This document shows, one piece after another, positions 45,127-54,545 of a DNA stretch of 64,000 nucleotides. Under the pieces are notes generated by a model. The model made no database searches, was not told the DNA's origin, and was given only the letters and a program-made list of their open reading frames with translations. Source of the DNA: Puia sp. (GTDB lineage: Bacteria; Bacteroidota; Bacteroidia; Chitinophagales; Chitinophagaceae); the NCBI GenBank assembly GCA_031292515.1, contig JARLGZ010000269.1, forward strand, positions 248,001-312,000, given 5' to 3'. Position 1 is the stretch's first letter. Each line of letters begins with the position of its first letter. A program made the translations under genes and the position numbers.

Positions 45127-45193
45127 TATATCAGATCGCTAAAATGCCTTATAGCCGTTCGGATCCCTTTCATGCATTGACTACTCCTGCGCC

Positions 45194-45235
45194 GAGGCGA
45201 TATGGCTATTCCGGCGGGACTTCAACAAAGCAGAA
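45194..45235 (+). repeat. dispersed repeat, copy D (diverged)
   Basis: CGATATGGCTATTCCG is identical to copy B (59534-59587, minus strand); the remainder (ACTTCAACAAAG) aligns with one deletion and several changes. It ends at the stop of the next gene. Confidence 0.6.
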
Positions 45236-48200
45236 TCAAAAATCCACCCCCATCGACACCTGCAGCACCGGCGGATTACTAAAGAAGCTGTTCATCTGCC
45301 AGCCCGCATCGAACCGCAGGAAATATCCGAGCAGCGTGCTCCTGGCGCCGAATCCATAGCTTCCCGCAAACGGTCCGATACCGCCGGCCTTAATCTGAAC
45401 CGTCAGGTATTGGCTGTTGGGATCCGTATAGTTGACTTCGGGGCGGGAGAGCTTATTGTATTTGCCATTCCAGGCGGTTCCGAGGTCGAAGAACTGCACG
45501 ATCTGGAAATTACGCAGGAAGGCGTTGTTGATAGGCTTGTTGAACAGGGTAGAGAACAGAGGTAGCCGGATTTCACTGTTGATCACGACGGCGTTGTTGC
45601 CATTGGCGATATTCTGTTTGAAGCCACGCATCGTCGTCTCCAGGGTTTGAAAGGCATAGCTCTGATCCTGCGCAGGCTGCGGGAGCGAATAAGCCGAGGG
45701 GAACAGCCATCCGTCAGTGCCGCCGAGGTAATAGATCGTCTTCTTGCTGCCCCAGGAGAAATCACCAGCCGCTCTCACCGCCCAGATCAGGTTCCGGTAG
45801 ATCGGCAGGTAGTGCCGCCCGTCGAACCCGAAATTATACGTGAAACCGCCGGCCATGCTGTCCACACGGTTCAACTGAGGATTCGCATCCATATAGATCT
45901 TATAGCGGAGACCATTCCAGATATTGGTGGCCTTCATGATGGTATTGTCATGCACATATTCGATATGCAGCAGACCGTAGGTCGTCCGGTTTGCATCCGG
46001 CATCCGCAGGATCGCGGTGTCGATATTGTCCAGTCCGATCGGTCTGATGACATCCTTGTCGGTACGAATGCCGAGCGAGAAACGCAGGCTCCTGACCTTA
46101 TCGAGGGGATATTTGATGACGCCCTGGTAGAGGTTTGTGAATTGCTTGGCGTTATACTCATTGCCCGTCAGGCTCTCCAGGAGCGTACCCACTTCCGTCT
46201 CGCGGTAGTAGATCAGTGAAAAGTCCGTCCTAAGCTTCAGATAATCTACCCGGCCGTAATATTCACTGCTGCCATCGAAAAAGGAAGAGCTGCCGGGCAT
46301 AAAGATATTGGTTCCGGTGGAAGTCACCGGGCTCGAGCTGCTGCCACCGCCGAAGAAAGGTAACCGGACAGCTCCCGTAAAACGGATATCTTCCATCAGG
46401 TCGACCACCGAGGCTTTCAGCATCCCGCTAAAGGCATCGGCCCCGCTCAGGTTGATGGGCAGAGAACCGGTATAAGGCTGGTAGCGGTTCGCAAATACGT
46501 CATTGTTAAAGCCGGCTGCGAAATCATCCACCGAGAATTTTAGTTTATAGTCGAACAATTTAGCCTTCCGGAGAATGGGATCCTCCCGGCTGGCCACCGG
46601 CTGCTGAACAGACGGCCTCCTTGCGCTTGTACCCGTGTCTTTCTTTTCCTTGTCGAATTCGCTCTCGAAGAAATCGAGTTTTTTGGCGGTGTCGATATGC
46701 GGTTTGAGAGATTTAAGCTCCCCCGCGTTCGTAATTTGTGATTCGATGACGGTCTTCTTCCGGTAATCCGTCATGCGGGCATTCAGGTTCCGTTTATTCA
46801 GCGCGGCTTCGTCGACCTTTAGCTTATAGAGGAATTTCAGGTCGCCTTCCCGCCGTACTTCGCTGACCAGCCCCTTCTCGCCGCCGACCTTCGTTTCCGT
46901 CAGACCACTCTGGTAATTGGTGATGGGAAATACATATGCGGAGTCGTTCGTGATGGAGAAGGCGAATACGGTATCGGGTTCGGTTTTGCCCTGGGCCTTC
47001 AGGGTGGAATCCAGGTCTTTGGGATCGGGATTGTGCAGGATCTCATCGCCTACCTTATAGACCGTATCGATCCCGGCCCGGCGCGTGGTGAAGAATCCCG
47101 CGTACCGGTTGTTGATCCCGTTCTCATCGCTGACAAAGGTGAAATGGAAGTTATTGTATTGCGTAGGGAAACGGGCATTGCCATATTTCAGGTGCGTCAA
47201 CTGGGTGATCTGTTTAAAGTCGCTCTGGTTCCAGTTGTCCACCATGAAGATGTTATAGTGGTTATTGGATGGCAGGACGGTGTCCCCCGTGGGAGCGGTT
47301 CCCGAAGGCCTGTTCGAGGAATAGATGATACCCGTCTTCCCGGGGAAGGCTACAAAGGAAGGATCCAGGTCGTCATAGACGTCGTTGGTGATTTGTTTTT
47401 CCTCTCCCTTATCCAGTTTGTATGTGAAAATATCGGACTGCCCGTTCTTTACGGCGCTAAACAACAGTGTGTTGTCGTCGAGCATATACTTCATGTCCTG
47501 GACCTGGTCGAACTGCGAAAGGTCTGTCACGATCGTCTTATACCGCCTCACCACATCGTATACGAAAAGCTTGATCTTTCCCTGCTTCCAATAAACGACG
47601 GTCAGCCGGGTGCCCTTTGGATCCCAGGCGATCATGGGATAGTGCGGGTCGATCTGTTCGGCTTCATTACGGACGCCGCTTTTATACAATATTTTGGTAT
47701 TGACGAAATTCTCGTGCAGGATCACCGAATAGACCCCATGTTTGAATTCGACCACGGCATAAGTCTGGCTCTTCGGCGTGGGGTTGGGGCTGAACTGGAA
47801 GAAATCCGTATGGTCGTTTGTCTGCTCTACGACAGAGACGAGACCCTTCGGGAAGTTGCGGCGCCCGCGTATGTCTTTTTCGTATTTTTCTTCCTCTTCC
47901 GACATGAAGTCTTTGAGGACTTCCTTGAATTTCTTTTTGCAGATCCGCTGGGAGGCATTATTGAGATTACGGTAGACCCGGGAGAGATATAAGAAATAAG
48001 TTACATTTTCCTTTTTGTACTTGTTAGCCAGGTAATACCAGAAGGCATGACCGGCCAGGTTGGGTTTTTCAAAGGCAAACTGATAAAAATTCGTATAACG
48101 GCCAGATAAAATAGCAGATTTCAACTGATCATCCAAAGTAGTGCTCCAATTTTCCGCGACGTATTCCACATAGCCGTCCGTGAGCCATTGAGGAAGGTCC

Positions 48201-48718
48201 AGCAAGGCCTGGTTCGTCGCAAATTCGCCGAGATCGTCTCCAAACAGGATATTCTGGAGCAGGATATTGGCGATCCCCTGCCGGATTTGCAGGCGCAGGT
48301 TGTTATGATCGCTGGTATAATACACGATCATCTTGTTATTGACCAGCTTGGTGATGCCTCCCGTGGTCTGCCAGTCCGAGCTAAGCCCGATATTGGACTG
48401 CTCCATATCGTTGAAAGAGTTGTATATGATGACGTTAGCCCTGCGCTGGAGACCATATTCCATGAACTGTTCGATGCCGGTAAGCTCTTTTTCAGCCAGC
48501 TGGGCCACAAACTTGCCGAGTGGCTGGCCTCCTTCACTAAAATAACTGTTGAAATTCTGGGTTTGATAATACTTCCACTTGAACTTTTTAAATTGCAACC
48601 GGTTCTTACCAAATTCTACGGTGTTTACCTGGGCTAAGCTATGCCCTGAGAAGAAGACGAATCCTATGAGAAACAAAAAAAAACCCTTTGAAAGACACTT
48701 ATTCAGATAAACTTGCAT
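45236..48718 (-). CDS. large TolB-like beta-propeller and outer-membrane barrel protein
   Basis: 1160 residues with a signal peptide (cleaved after about HSLAQ, residue 30). The N-terminal third resembles the gluzincin/peptidase-MA-like region of Bacteroidota TolB homologues (LPQWLTDGYVEYVAENW), although no complete HExxH is seen. The middle has propeller motifs (DPHYPMIAWDPKGTRLTVVYW, DLDPSFVAFPGKTGIIYSSN). After a charged linker the last 400 residues are aromatic-rich alternating strands ending VLQVSMGVDF, as in surface-antigen barrels. Probable outer-membrane location; substrate unknown. Confidence 0.8.
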   Translation of the reverse strand: MQVYLNKCLSKGFFLFLIGFVFFSGHSLAQVNTVEFGKNRLQFKKFKWKYYQTQNFNSYFSEGGQPLGKFVAQLAEKELTGIEQFMEYGLQRRANVIIYNSFNDMEQSNIGLSSDWQTTGGITKLVNNKMIVYYTSDHNNLRLQIRQGIANILLQNILFGDDLGEFATNQALLDLPQWLTDGYVEYVAENWSTTLDDQLKSAILSGRYTNFYQFAFEKPNLAGHAFWYYLANKYKKENVTYFLYLSRVYRNLNNASQRICKKKFKEVLKDFMSEEEEKYEKDIRGRRNFPKGLVSVVEQTNDHTDFFQFSPNPTPKSQTYAVVEFKHGVYSVILHENFVNTKILYKSGVRNEAEQIDPHYPMIAWDPKGTRLTVVYWKQGKIKLFVYDVVRRYKTIVTDLSQFDQVQDMKYMLDDNTLLFSAVKNGQSDIFTYKLDKGEEKQITNDVYDDLDPSFVAFPGKTGIIYSSNRPSGTAPTGDTVLPSNNHYNIFMVDNWNQSDFKQITQLTHLKYGNARFPTQYNNFHFTFVSDENGINNRYAGFFTTRRAGIDTVYKVGDEILHNPDPKDLDSTLKAQGKTEPDTVFAFSITNDSAYVFPITNYQSGLTETKVGGEKGLVSEVRREGDLKFLYKLKVDEAALNKRNLNARMTDYRKKTVIESQITNAGELKSLKPHIDTAKKLDFFESEFDKEKKDTGTSARRPSVQQPVASREDPILRKAKLFDYKLKFSVDDFAAGFNNDVFANRYQPYTGSLPINLSGADAFSGMLKASVVDLMEDIRFTGAVRLPFFGGGSSSSPVTSTGTNIFMPGSSSFFDGSSEYYGRVDYLKLRTDFSLIYYRETEVGTLLESLTGNEYNAKQFTNLYQGVIKYPLDKVRSLRFSLGIRTDKDVIRPIGLDNIDTAILRMPDANRTTYGLLHIEYVHDNTIMKATNIWNGLRYKIYMDANPQLNRVDSMAGGFTYNFGFDGRHYLPIYRNLIWAVRAAGDFSWGSKKTIYYLGGTDGWLFPSAYSLPQPAQDQSYAFQTLETTMRGFKQNIANGNNAVVINSEIRLPLFSTLFNKPINNAFLRNFQIVQFFDLGTAWNGKYNKLSRPEVNYTDPNSQYLTVQIKAGGIGPFAGSYGFGARSTLLGYFLRFDAGWQMNSFFSNPPVLQVSMGVDF

Positions 48719-48795
48719 ACCAGTTCTTTGAGTTTTTAAAGTTATGATAATCCATATAATCGGTAAAATAGATTTTAACCAAAAATGCAGCGGAT

Positions 48796-49437
48796 ATGCT
48801 TACCGTAAAATGCTTGACATTCAATCCCATTCAAGAAAACACATACGTGCTATATAATGAAAAGGATGCCTGCTGCCTGGTCGATCCGGGCTGTTATTTC
48901 GGGAACGAACGCAGTGAGCTTTCCGGCTTCATCGGCGCGAAGGGATTAAGCCCTAAATATTTGTTAAATACCCATTGCCATCTGGATCATGTATTCGGCA
49001 ATAAATTCGTGTACGACCAGTGGGACTTACCGCTCCACCTCCACGAAAAAGAATTACCCGTGCTGGAAAATGCGCCCCAGGCGGGTCTGCTTTGGAACAT
49101 GCCCTTCGAAAATTACCGCGGCCCGCTTATCTTCCTGGCGGAAGGAGACAAGATCACAATAGGTGAAGACGAGCTCACTGTTTTGTTTGTGCCGGGGCAT
49201 TCTCCCGGCAGCATTTGCTTCTATAGTGAAGCTCAAGGCTTTGTAATTGGCGGAGACACCCTCTTCCGCGGCAGCGTCGGCAGGACGGACCTGCCCGGCG
49301 GAGACCACGACACGCTTATGCGCAGGATCCGGGAAGTGTTGCTGGTGTTACCGGATGAAACGACCGTATACCCGGGTCATGGAGAGCCGACGACGATTGG
49401 GTATGAGAAACGGCACAATCCTTTCCTGAAGGGCTGA
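48796..49437 (+). CDS. MBL-fold metallohydrolase (glyoxalase II-like)
   Basis: 213 residues with the whole binuclear zinc set: THCHLDH (59-65), PGHSPGS near 140, GGDTLF near 157 and PGHGEPTT near 195. It resembles YcbL/GloB-type thioester hydrolases but lacks the C-terminal glyoxalase II helical domain. It is divergent from the TolB-like gene; the convergent flippase ends 14 bp after it. Confidence 0.9.
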   Translation: MLTVKCLTFNPIQENTYVLYNEKDACCLVDPGCYFGNERSELSGFIGAKGLSPKYLLNTHCHLDHVFGNKFVYDQWDLPLHLHEKELPVLENAPQAGLLWNMPFENYRGPLIFLAEGDKITIGEDELTVLFVPGHSPGSICFYSEAQGFVIGGDTLFRGSVGRTDLPGGDHDTLMRRIREVLLVLPDETTVYPGHGEPTTIGYEKRHNPFLKG

Positions 49438-49451
49438 TCCGGCACTACTGC

Positions 49452-50972
49452 TTAGGGCGATAGGGGTCGGGGGGCAAGAAACCTGCCTATATAGGGCATT
49501 CTTTGGAATTCCCTTTTTTCCACCCGCAGCAGGAAGAGCGCATACCCACCGGTGAAGAGGGTCGCCAGCCCGAGACTGAAAATCGTATTCTGCCAGATCC
49601 CTGTGAGGAAATGATGTATGAAATACAGCAGGAGGGCGATGACCATAAAGGCGACCAGTTTTTTCCATGCGTAGGGTACCCGGTAGACTTTTTGCCCCCA
49701 GACATAAGAGATGACCATCATGCTGCCATAACATATGCATGTGGCCCAGGCCGAGGCCATATAGCCGGAATATGGAATAAAGATATAGTTAACGAGGAGG
49801 GTAATAGCGGCGCCGATCAGCGTGATATAGGCGCCGGCCAGGGTCTTTTTCGACAATTTGTACCAGATGGTAAGATTGTAATATATTCCCAGGAACATAT
49901 TGGCGAACAGGAGAATGGGCACCACTTTCAGTCCTTCCCACATTTTCGGGTCCTGGATGAAATGTTTCCAGATATCCAGGTAAAGGGCTACAAAGAGGAA
50001 CATCAGGCTGATCGTGATCACAAAAAATTTCATCACCCGGGCATAGGTCCGGGGCGCGTCGCTTTCCAGTGACTGTTTAAAAAAGAAGGGTTCTGCGCCC
50101 ATCCGGAAAGCCTGAACGAAGAGGGTGATCAGCAGGGACAGTTTATAACAGGCACTATAGATGCCTACCTGGTATTCGGCCTGAATATGGGGCAGGGGCA
50201 GGCGTCTGGCCAGCATGATACGGTCGAAGGTCTCATTGATCATCCCGCCGAAACCGGCAATGGTCAGGGGCAGGGAATAGATCATGATCTCTCTCCAAAG
50301 TTTTGTGTTAAGGGTCCAGTTGTATTGTCTGAGCTGTCCGGCGAGGAGAAAGAACTGGAACAAATTGGCCAGCATGTTGGCAATTAATACATAACCTACC
50401 GCAAAGCCCGGGTCATAAAAATGCAGGAGGCTGCTGTTGGGGTGCTCTTTGGCCAGTCTGGGACAGACGGAGAGCAGGAAATAAGTGAACAGGATATTCA
50501 GCACGATACCCGCGATGCGGACCATGGCAAATTTCCTGGGTCTTCCTTCGTGCCGCAATTTGGCAAATGGAAGGGCCGACATGGCGTCGAAGGCAATGAT
50601 AAAGGCAACGAGGGTGATATATTCAGGATGGTTGCCGACACGGATATAATTCGCGATGGGTTGGCGCAGCAGGATGATCCCGGTGGTAATCAGGATCGTG
50701 GAAGCCAGCAGGGAGCTGATAAGCGTATTATAGACGTCTTTTGCCAGTTCCTTGCGCTGGATAAAGCGGAAATAGGCGGTCTCAAACCCGAATAAGACCA
50801 GGATATTGAGAAAGGGGATCAGGGAATATACGATGTTCATTTCCCCGTATCCCGAACTGCCTTTGAATTTGAGGGTCAGGTAGGGAGTCAATAAATAAAA
50901 AAGGAACCGGGCAAAGATCGAACTAACCCCATACCAGATCGTCTGCCCCGCCAATTTTTTTATACTGCTCAA
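49452..50972 (-). CDS. polysaccharide flippase (MATE/MOP-like, Wzx type)
   Basis: 506 residues with 14 predicted membrane helices, beginning SSIKKLAGQTIWYG, a usual beginning in Bacteroidota oligosaccharide flippases. Asn, Arg and Glu residues in FGFETAYFRFIQRKE and GMINETFDRIMLAR are typical. It should move lipid-linked glycan across the inner membrane. The preferred start is a TTG at 50972; the frame is open to a GTG at 51143, but those 57 residues look non-homologous. No glycosyltransferases are nearby. Confidence 0.82.
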   Translation of the reverse strand: MSSIKKLAGQTIWYGVSSIFARFLFYLLTPYLTLKFKGSSGYGEMNIVYSLIPFLNILVLFGFETAYFRFIQRKELAKDVYNTLISSLLASTILITTGIILLRQPIANYIRVGNHPEYITLVAFIIAFDAMSALPFAKLRHEGRPRKFAMVRIAGIVLNILFTYFLLSVCPRLAKEHPNSSLLHFYDPGFAVGYVLIANMLANLFQFFLLAGQLRQYNWTLNTKLWREIMIYSLPLTIAGFGGMINETFDRIMLARRLPLPHIQAEYQVGIYSACYKLSLLITLFVQAFRMGAEPFFFKQSLESDAPRTYARVMKFFVITISLMFLFVALYLDIWKHFIQDPKMWEGLKVVPILLFANMFLGIYYNLTIWYKLSKKTLAGAYITLIGAAITLLVNYIFIPYSGYMASAWATCICYGSMMVISYVWGQKVYRVPYAWKKLVAFMVIALLLYFIHHFLTGIWQNTIFSLGLATLFTGGYALFLLRVEKREFQRMPYIGRFLAPRPLSP

Positions 50973-51173
50973 GTCAGTGATTTTTATTCCGTTAAAAAGG
51001 CCTTTCTTGCATGTTGTTCCCGCGCCTGTCTTTATTTTCACTTCCGCGTCACATTTACCTCCTAAATAAGGTCTATACGACCGGATAGGTTCTCTACGGC
51101 AGGTGTGTATGAACAAAAATACTCCTAGTCTGTTGATATTCACGCGAAATTAAAAAGATAAAATTTTATTGCT

Positions 51174-51974
51174 ATGAGAAGAATTGTACTGGCTTTCGCT
51201 TTTATCGTTTTGGCCCGTATCGCCGGACAGGCGCAGCCCCAGGCCTATGATGCCAAGATAGATTATCAGAAAGGACAACAGAGCGTGGCCGCCATAGACC
51301 TCCCCTACTCAGAGGATATTACGGAAGCCGCCATAAAAGATTATATGTCGAAAAAAGGGCTGAAGGGCTCCTCGCTCAGGGGTTTCACGGTCTACCGGGG
51401 GGCTAAACTGGACGAAAGCGCCGGCGATCCGAAAGACCTGCACTTCAAAATCGAAAAAAAACCGCACGCAAAAGGCACTTCCGTCATCTACCTCTTGGTC
51501 GCCAACCCCAACGAAGACCCGGCCACCCGGGCGCCCGGCGACGTTCCGCTCGACCCCGCCAGGACATTTCTGAACAACCTGGTTCCTTCCGTAGAGGCCG
51601 CGAACCTGGAAGCCCAGATCAAGACACAGGAAGAAATCGTAAAAAAAGCCCAAAAAAAGAAGAACAACCTTGCCGACGACCAGACGAGCCTGGAAAAAAA
51701 GATCCGGAATCTCCAGACAGACCTGGACCAGAATAAAAAAGACCAGGTGACGGCCGCCGCGGCCGTCCAGGCGAATGTGAACGGTGATGCCGAAGCCCTG
51801 AAGAAAGCCCAGAAAAAGATGAACAAACTGTTGGATGACCAGGGCAGCATGCAGAAAAAGCTCCGGAACAACCAGTCCGACCTGGACCAGAACAAAAAAG
51901 ACCAGGACACCCAGCAAACTGAATTGGATAAGCAGCAACAGCTGCTCGATTCCTTGAAAGGCCGCCGCAAATAA
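51174..51974 (+). CDS. secreted coiled-coil protein with duplicated segment
   Basis: 266 residues with a signal peptide (cleaved after about GQAQP, residue 22). The first half is globular; from residue 145 to the end it is charged coiled coil. A segment of about 35 residues occurs twice (about 155-191 and 209-244), each with KKAQKK, a DDQ turn, KIRN/KLRN and LDQNKKDQ, separated by an Ala/Val-rich stretch. The family is unknown; it may act as an envelope spacer or bridging protein. It has its own terminator after a repeat-rich 3' region. Confidence 0.72.
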   Translation: MRRIVLAFAFIVLARIAGQAQPQAYDAKIDYQKGQQSVAAIDLPYSEDITEAAIKDYMSKKGLKGSSLRGFTVYRGAKLDESAGDPKDLHFKIEKKPHAKGTSVIYLLVANPNEDPATRAPGDVPLDPARTFLNNLVPSVEAANLEAQIKTQEEIVKKAQKKKNNLADDQTSLEKKIRNLQTDLDQNKKDQVTAAAAVQANVNGDAEALKKAQKKMNKLLDDQGSMQKKLRNNQSDLDQNKKDQDTQQTELDKQQQLLDSLKGRRK

Positions 51975-52110
51975 ACAATAAACGGCTGCAAGGTCACAGA
52001 CGGCCGAGGTCATAAACGGCTCCCGACGGCTCCGGATAAATCGCCTGTCAAACCGCCCGTCAAAACGGCCGGCAGCAGCTCCCGATCATAGACATCTCCA
52101 CATAAGAGAT
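51975..52110 (+). repeat. degenerate repeats after the coiled-coil gene
   Basis: Directly after the stop, related short units follow: ACGGCT or ACGGCC preceded by GGTCA or TAA, then TGTCAAACCGCC and CGTCAAAACGGCC. They show decayed tandem structure with no clear fixed period. No gene is visible up to 52312. Confidence 0.4.
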
Positions 52111-52159
52111 CCAAATAAAAGGCGGCTCCCAAACCCGGGACAACCCAAAAAGCAAAAGA

Positions 52160-52190
52160 GCCCTCCCGCATGCACGGGGAGGGCCTTTTT
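52160..52190 (+). terminator. intrinsic terminator
   Basis: GCCCTCCC (52160-52167) pairs with GGGAGGGC (52177-52184) around a 9-nt loop, followed by a C and five T. It is about 185 bp after the coiled-coil stop. Confidence 0.8.
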
Positions 52191-52195
52191 GTGAG

Positions 52196-52234
52196 ACAAC
52201 CTTTCCGGAATCCCGGAACAACCTTTCCGGAATC
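52196..52234. repeat. two 17-bp direct repeats
   Basis: ACAACCTTTCCGGAATC occurs at 52196-52212 and again, identically, at 52218-52234. It lies downstream of the terminator and beyond the end of the next, minus-strand gene. Confidence 0.8.
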
Positions 52235-52312
52235 GTTTTTACAGGGTGTGTATCTTTTTATAATCCGGCAAAAAGAAACCTTATAAAAAGGGCTCGTACA
52301 AACCGGATGGTT

Positions 52313-53356
52313 TTAATAAGGCAGAATATACGTATAAGTATTTCCGTTTGGTTTCGTCACTACGAGTTTGAAGTAATAGGTGCCGGTACCCGGGCAGGAA
52401 CTGGGGTTGCCGTTGGAATCGAGCCCGTACGTGATCGTGGAAGTGATGTTGTCGGACCGTAACACTTCGTTTTGCCCGCTGACCAGGCGATAATCGCAGG
52501 ACTGGGCGATGACTTTGGGTTGGGTGATCAGCGATTCGAAGGACACGCCGAAACGGTTGGTGCCCCATTCCGCAACATCCGTATTGCCATTGTCGTCGCT
52601 ATGCGTTCCGGTAGTCGTGATCACGACGCCGTCATTGTAGCTAAAGACCCTTTGCTTCGAAACATTCCAGGAACGCCGGGTGCCATTGGGGAAACCGATA
52701 GTCAGGCTGCCGGTAATCGTATGCGTGATGGAGTCCAGGGTAGGCAGATCGACGAGCAGACCCCCGCTGGTATTGGTGATTGTCTTTGTGCCGTTGATCA
52801 CGATTGTCTTGTTGTCGCGCAGACGGGTGATCGTCAGGTTTTCGATATTGACGGTGACCGCAGCGCCGGCATTGCGCCAGTATACTCCATCGGGGATCGT
52901 GATAACGACAACGCCTGTACGCGTACGGTTGCCCCAGCAATTCGTGCCGTTATAGGTGATGGTGATGGTGCGCAGGCCCGCTGAATCACCCCAAACGACG
53001 GAAGCGTCGCAGATCAGGCTGGTGCTGAGGATCCGGTCATTGCCGGCTGTGGAATTGGCCGATACCGTACTCATCGTCGAGATCACCGAAGACACCTGGC
53101 TGCCGGACCCTGAGACGGATGACTGGCTGTTAAGCGCCGTGTTGGCATCATCGACGATCGCATCGGATTCGTTCGAGACCTGGGCCTGGTCATCCGCCTG
53201 TGTCTGCAGATCGGTTGCGCTGTTGCCGGTCGTGTCCTGGTTTACACCGGAACTCTTATTGCAGGAGAAGATCAATACCGTCCCTGCAATAACCAGGACG
53301 CCTGCAAGACGATAGAGTGTCGTTTGTTTTATCAGATTAATGATGCTTGGTTTCAT
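52313..53356 (-). CDS. lipoprotein with beta-rich domain, unknown
   Basis: 347 residues: signal with lipobox LIFSC (Cys32), a Ser/Gln/Asp-rich linker (about 33-95), then a Thr/Ile/Val-rich beta domain (TITYNGTNCWGNRTRTGVVV, RRSWNVSKQRVFSYNDG, GTHSDDNGNTDVAEWG) ending in SCPGTGTYYFKLVVTKPNG. No named family recognised. It probably sits on the outer membrane. Start MKPSIINL at 53356 is preferred over 53377. Confidence 0.75.
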   Translation of the reverse strand: MKPSIINLIKQTTLYRLAGVLVIAGTVLIFSCNKSSGVNQDTTGNSATDLQTQADDQAQVSNESDAIVDDANTALNSQSSVSGSGSQVSSVISTMSTVSANSTAGNDRILSTSLICDASVVWGDSAGLRTITITYNGTNCWGNRTRTGVVVITIPDGVYWRNAGAAVTVNIENLTITRLRDNKTIVINGTKTITNTSGGLLVDLPTLDSITHTITGSLTIGFPNGTRRSWNVSKQRVFSYNDGVVITTTGTHSDDNGNTDVAEWGTNRFGVSFESLITQPKVIAQSCDYRLVSGQNEVLRSDNITSTITYGLDSNGNPSSCPGTGTYYFKLVVTKPNGNTYTYILPY

Positions 53357-53597
53357 ATGTACTTTTTTAAATTTCACATAGGAACCGTTATCAAACCGAT
53401 AGTTTAAAGACGAATAGTGTTTTTTTTAATGTTTTTTTAAGACCCTTGTTAATGAGCCGCTAAAACGCAAGGGGTCATGTAGTTGGAGAAAGTTTAACGG
53501 GGTGCTGACTTTATTTTACACGGTAATTTTGCCTGGATACCAATCCGACGTCTATTAACGCTTATTTGATGGAAGGGCTCATTGGATCCAAAGACTC

Positions 53598-54002
53598 TCA
53601 TTCGATTCCTCTGATCTTTCTGCGGTCGCTTTTAATCTGTCCCAGTATCTTCTTGCCTTCTATCCTTTTTTCCTTAGCCCCTTTGCTGGGTTTTGTCGCA
53701 ATCCGCTTCTTCTGTTTCTTTAAAGACTTTTCGATCAGTTCATTCATCTTCCTGACAACCTCTTGTTTGTTCCCGAGTTGTGTGCGGTCCGCCTGGCTCC
53801 TGACCTGTAAATAACCCTCCGAATTGATCTTCCCGGCCAACTTTTCCAGCAACGTATTTTTATCGCGGTCGGTCAGCAGGGCGGAACCGGCGACATGGAA
53901 ATATCCCTCCACCATGGTCTCCACCTTGTTGACGTTCTGACCGCCTTTCCCGCCGCTGCGGGCAGTCCGGAAAATTATTTCTCTGGCAATATCTATCTTC
54001 AT
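53598..54002 (-). CDS. arfB: ribosome rescue peptidyl-tRNA hydrolase ArfB (YaeJ)
   Basis: 134 residues. The release-factor catalytic GGQ is at 20-22 (RSGGKGGQNVNKVET), followed by the domain-3 fold and a basic tail (KSLKKQKKRIATKPSKGAKE) that enters the mRNA channel of stalled ribosomes. It is divergent from dtd with 37 bp between starts, pairing two translation-cleaning enzymes. Confidence 0.92.
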   Translation of the reverse strand: MKIDIAREIIFRTARSGGKGGQNVNKVETMVEGYFHVAGSALLTDRDKNTLLEKLAGKINSEGYLQVRSQADRTQLGNKQEVVRKMNELIEKSLKKQKKRIATKPSKGAKEKRIEGKKILGQIKSDRRKIRGIE

Positions 54003-54039
54003 ATATTTTTACGGCTGTAAGGTAAAAAAAATAATCAGC

Positions 54040-54492
54040 ATGCGTGCAGTGATTCAACGGGTAAGCCGGGCAGCCATTACCATTGAAGGCGTCTTGAAAT
54101 GTTCGATCGGGGAGGGTTTGTTGGTTTTCCTCGGGATAGAAGAGGCCGACACGCCGGAAGACATCGCATGGCTGAGCGCGAAGATCGTCAACCTGCGTAT
54201 CTTTAATGATGGGGAGGGCGTGATGAATCTTTCCCTGCTGCAGACCGGAGGCGAACTGGTCCTGGTGAGCCAGTTTACTCTTTTCGCTTCGACAAAGAAA
54301 GGCAACCGCCCCTCCTATATCCGTGCCGGACGACCGGAGACGGCCCTGGCGCTGTATGAAACGATGATCGGCCGCCTGGAGGCAAACCTCGGAAAAAGGA
54401 TCTTCACCGGGTCCTTCGGTGCGGACATGAAGATAGAATTGCTAAACGACGGACCCGTGACGATCTGGATGGATACAAAGAACAAAGAGTGA
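54040..54492 (+). CDS. dtd: D-aminoacyl-tRNA deacylase
   Basis: 150 residues, full length. MRAVIQRVSRAAITIEG at the N-terminus, SQFTLFASTKKGNRPSY near residue 78 and the C-terminal GPVTIWMD carry the cross-subunit active site. It removes D-amino acids (and Gly from tRNA-Ala) wrongly attached to tRNA. The stop overlaps the open frame of the next gene, but the real MazG start is 54 bp later. Confidence 0.95.
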   Translation: MRAVIQRVSRAAITIEGVLKCSIGEGLLVFLGIEEADTPEDIAWLSAKIVNLRIFNDGEGVMNLSLLQTGGELVLVSQFTLFASTKKGNRPSYIRAGRPETALALYETMIGRLEANLGKRIFTGSFGADMKIELLNDGPVTIWMDTKNKE

Positions 54493-54545
54493 CAAGTAAA
54501 TGCGTCATATTTATAAATGAGATTCAATTCTTTTACACTCCCGAA

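Noticed and set aside
45071-45235. attC site of an integron cassette, suggested by an AAC(3)-like gene next to repeats
   Set aside because: The repeats lack the GTTRRRY and RYYYAAC core sites and no integrase is in the window.
47033-47992. Open frame of 319 codons opposite the TolB-like gene
   Set aside because: A shadow of the coding strand; no signal, domain or start context.
50973-51143. N-terminal extension of the flippase from a GTG
   Set aside because: The 57 residues contain Arg/Cys-rich, non-membrane sequence unlike the family; a TTG at 50972 gives the usual beginning.
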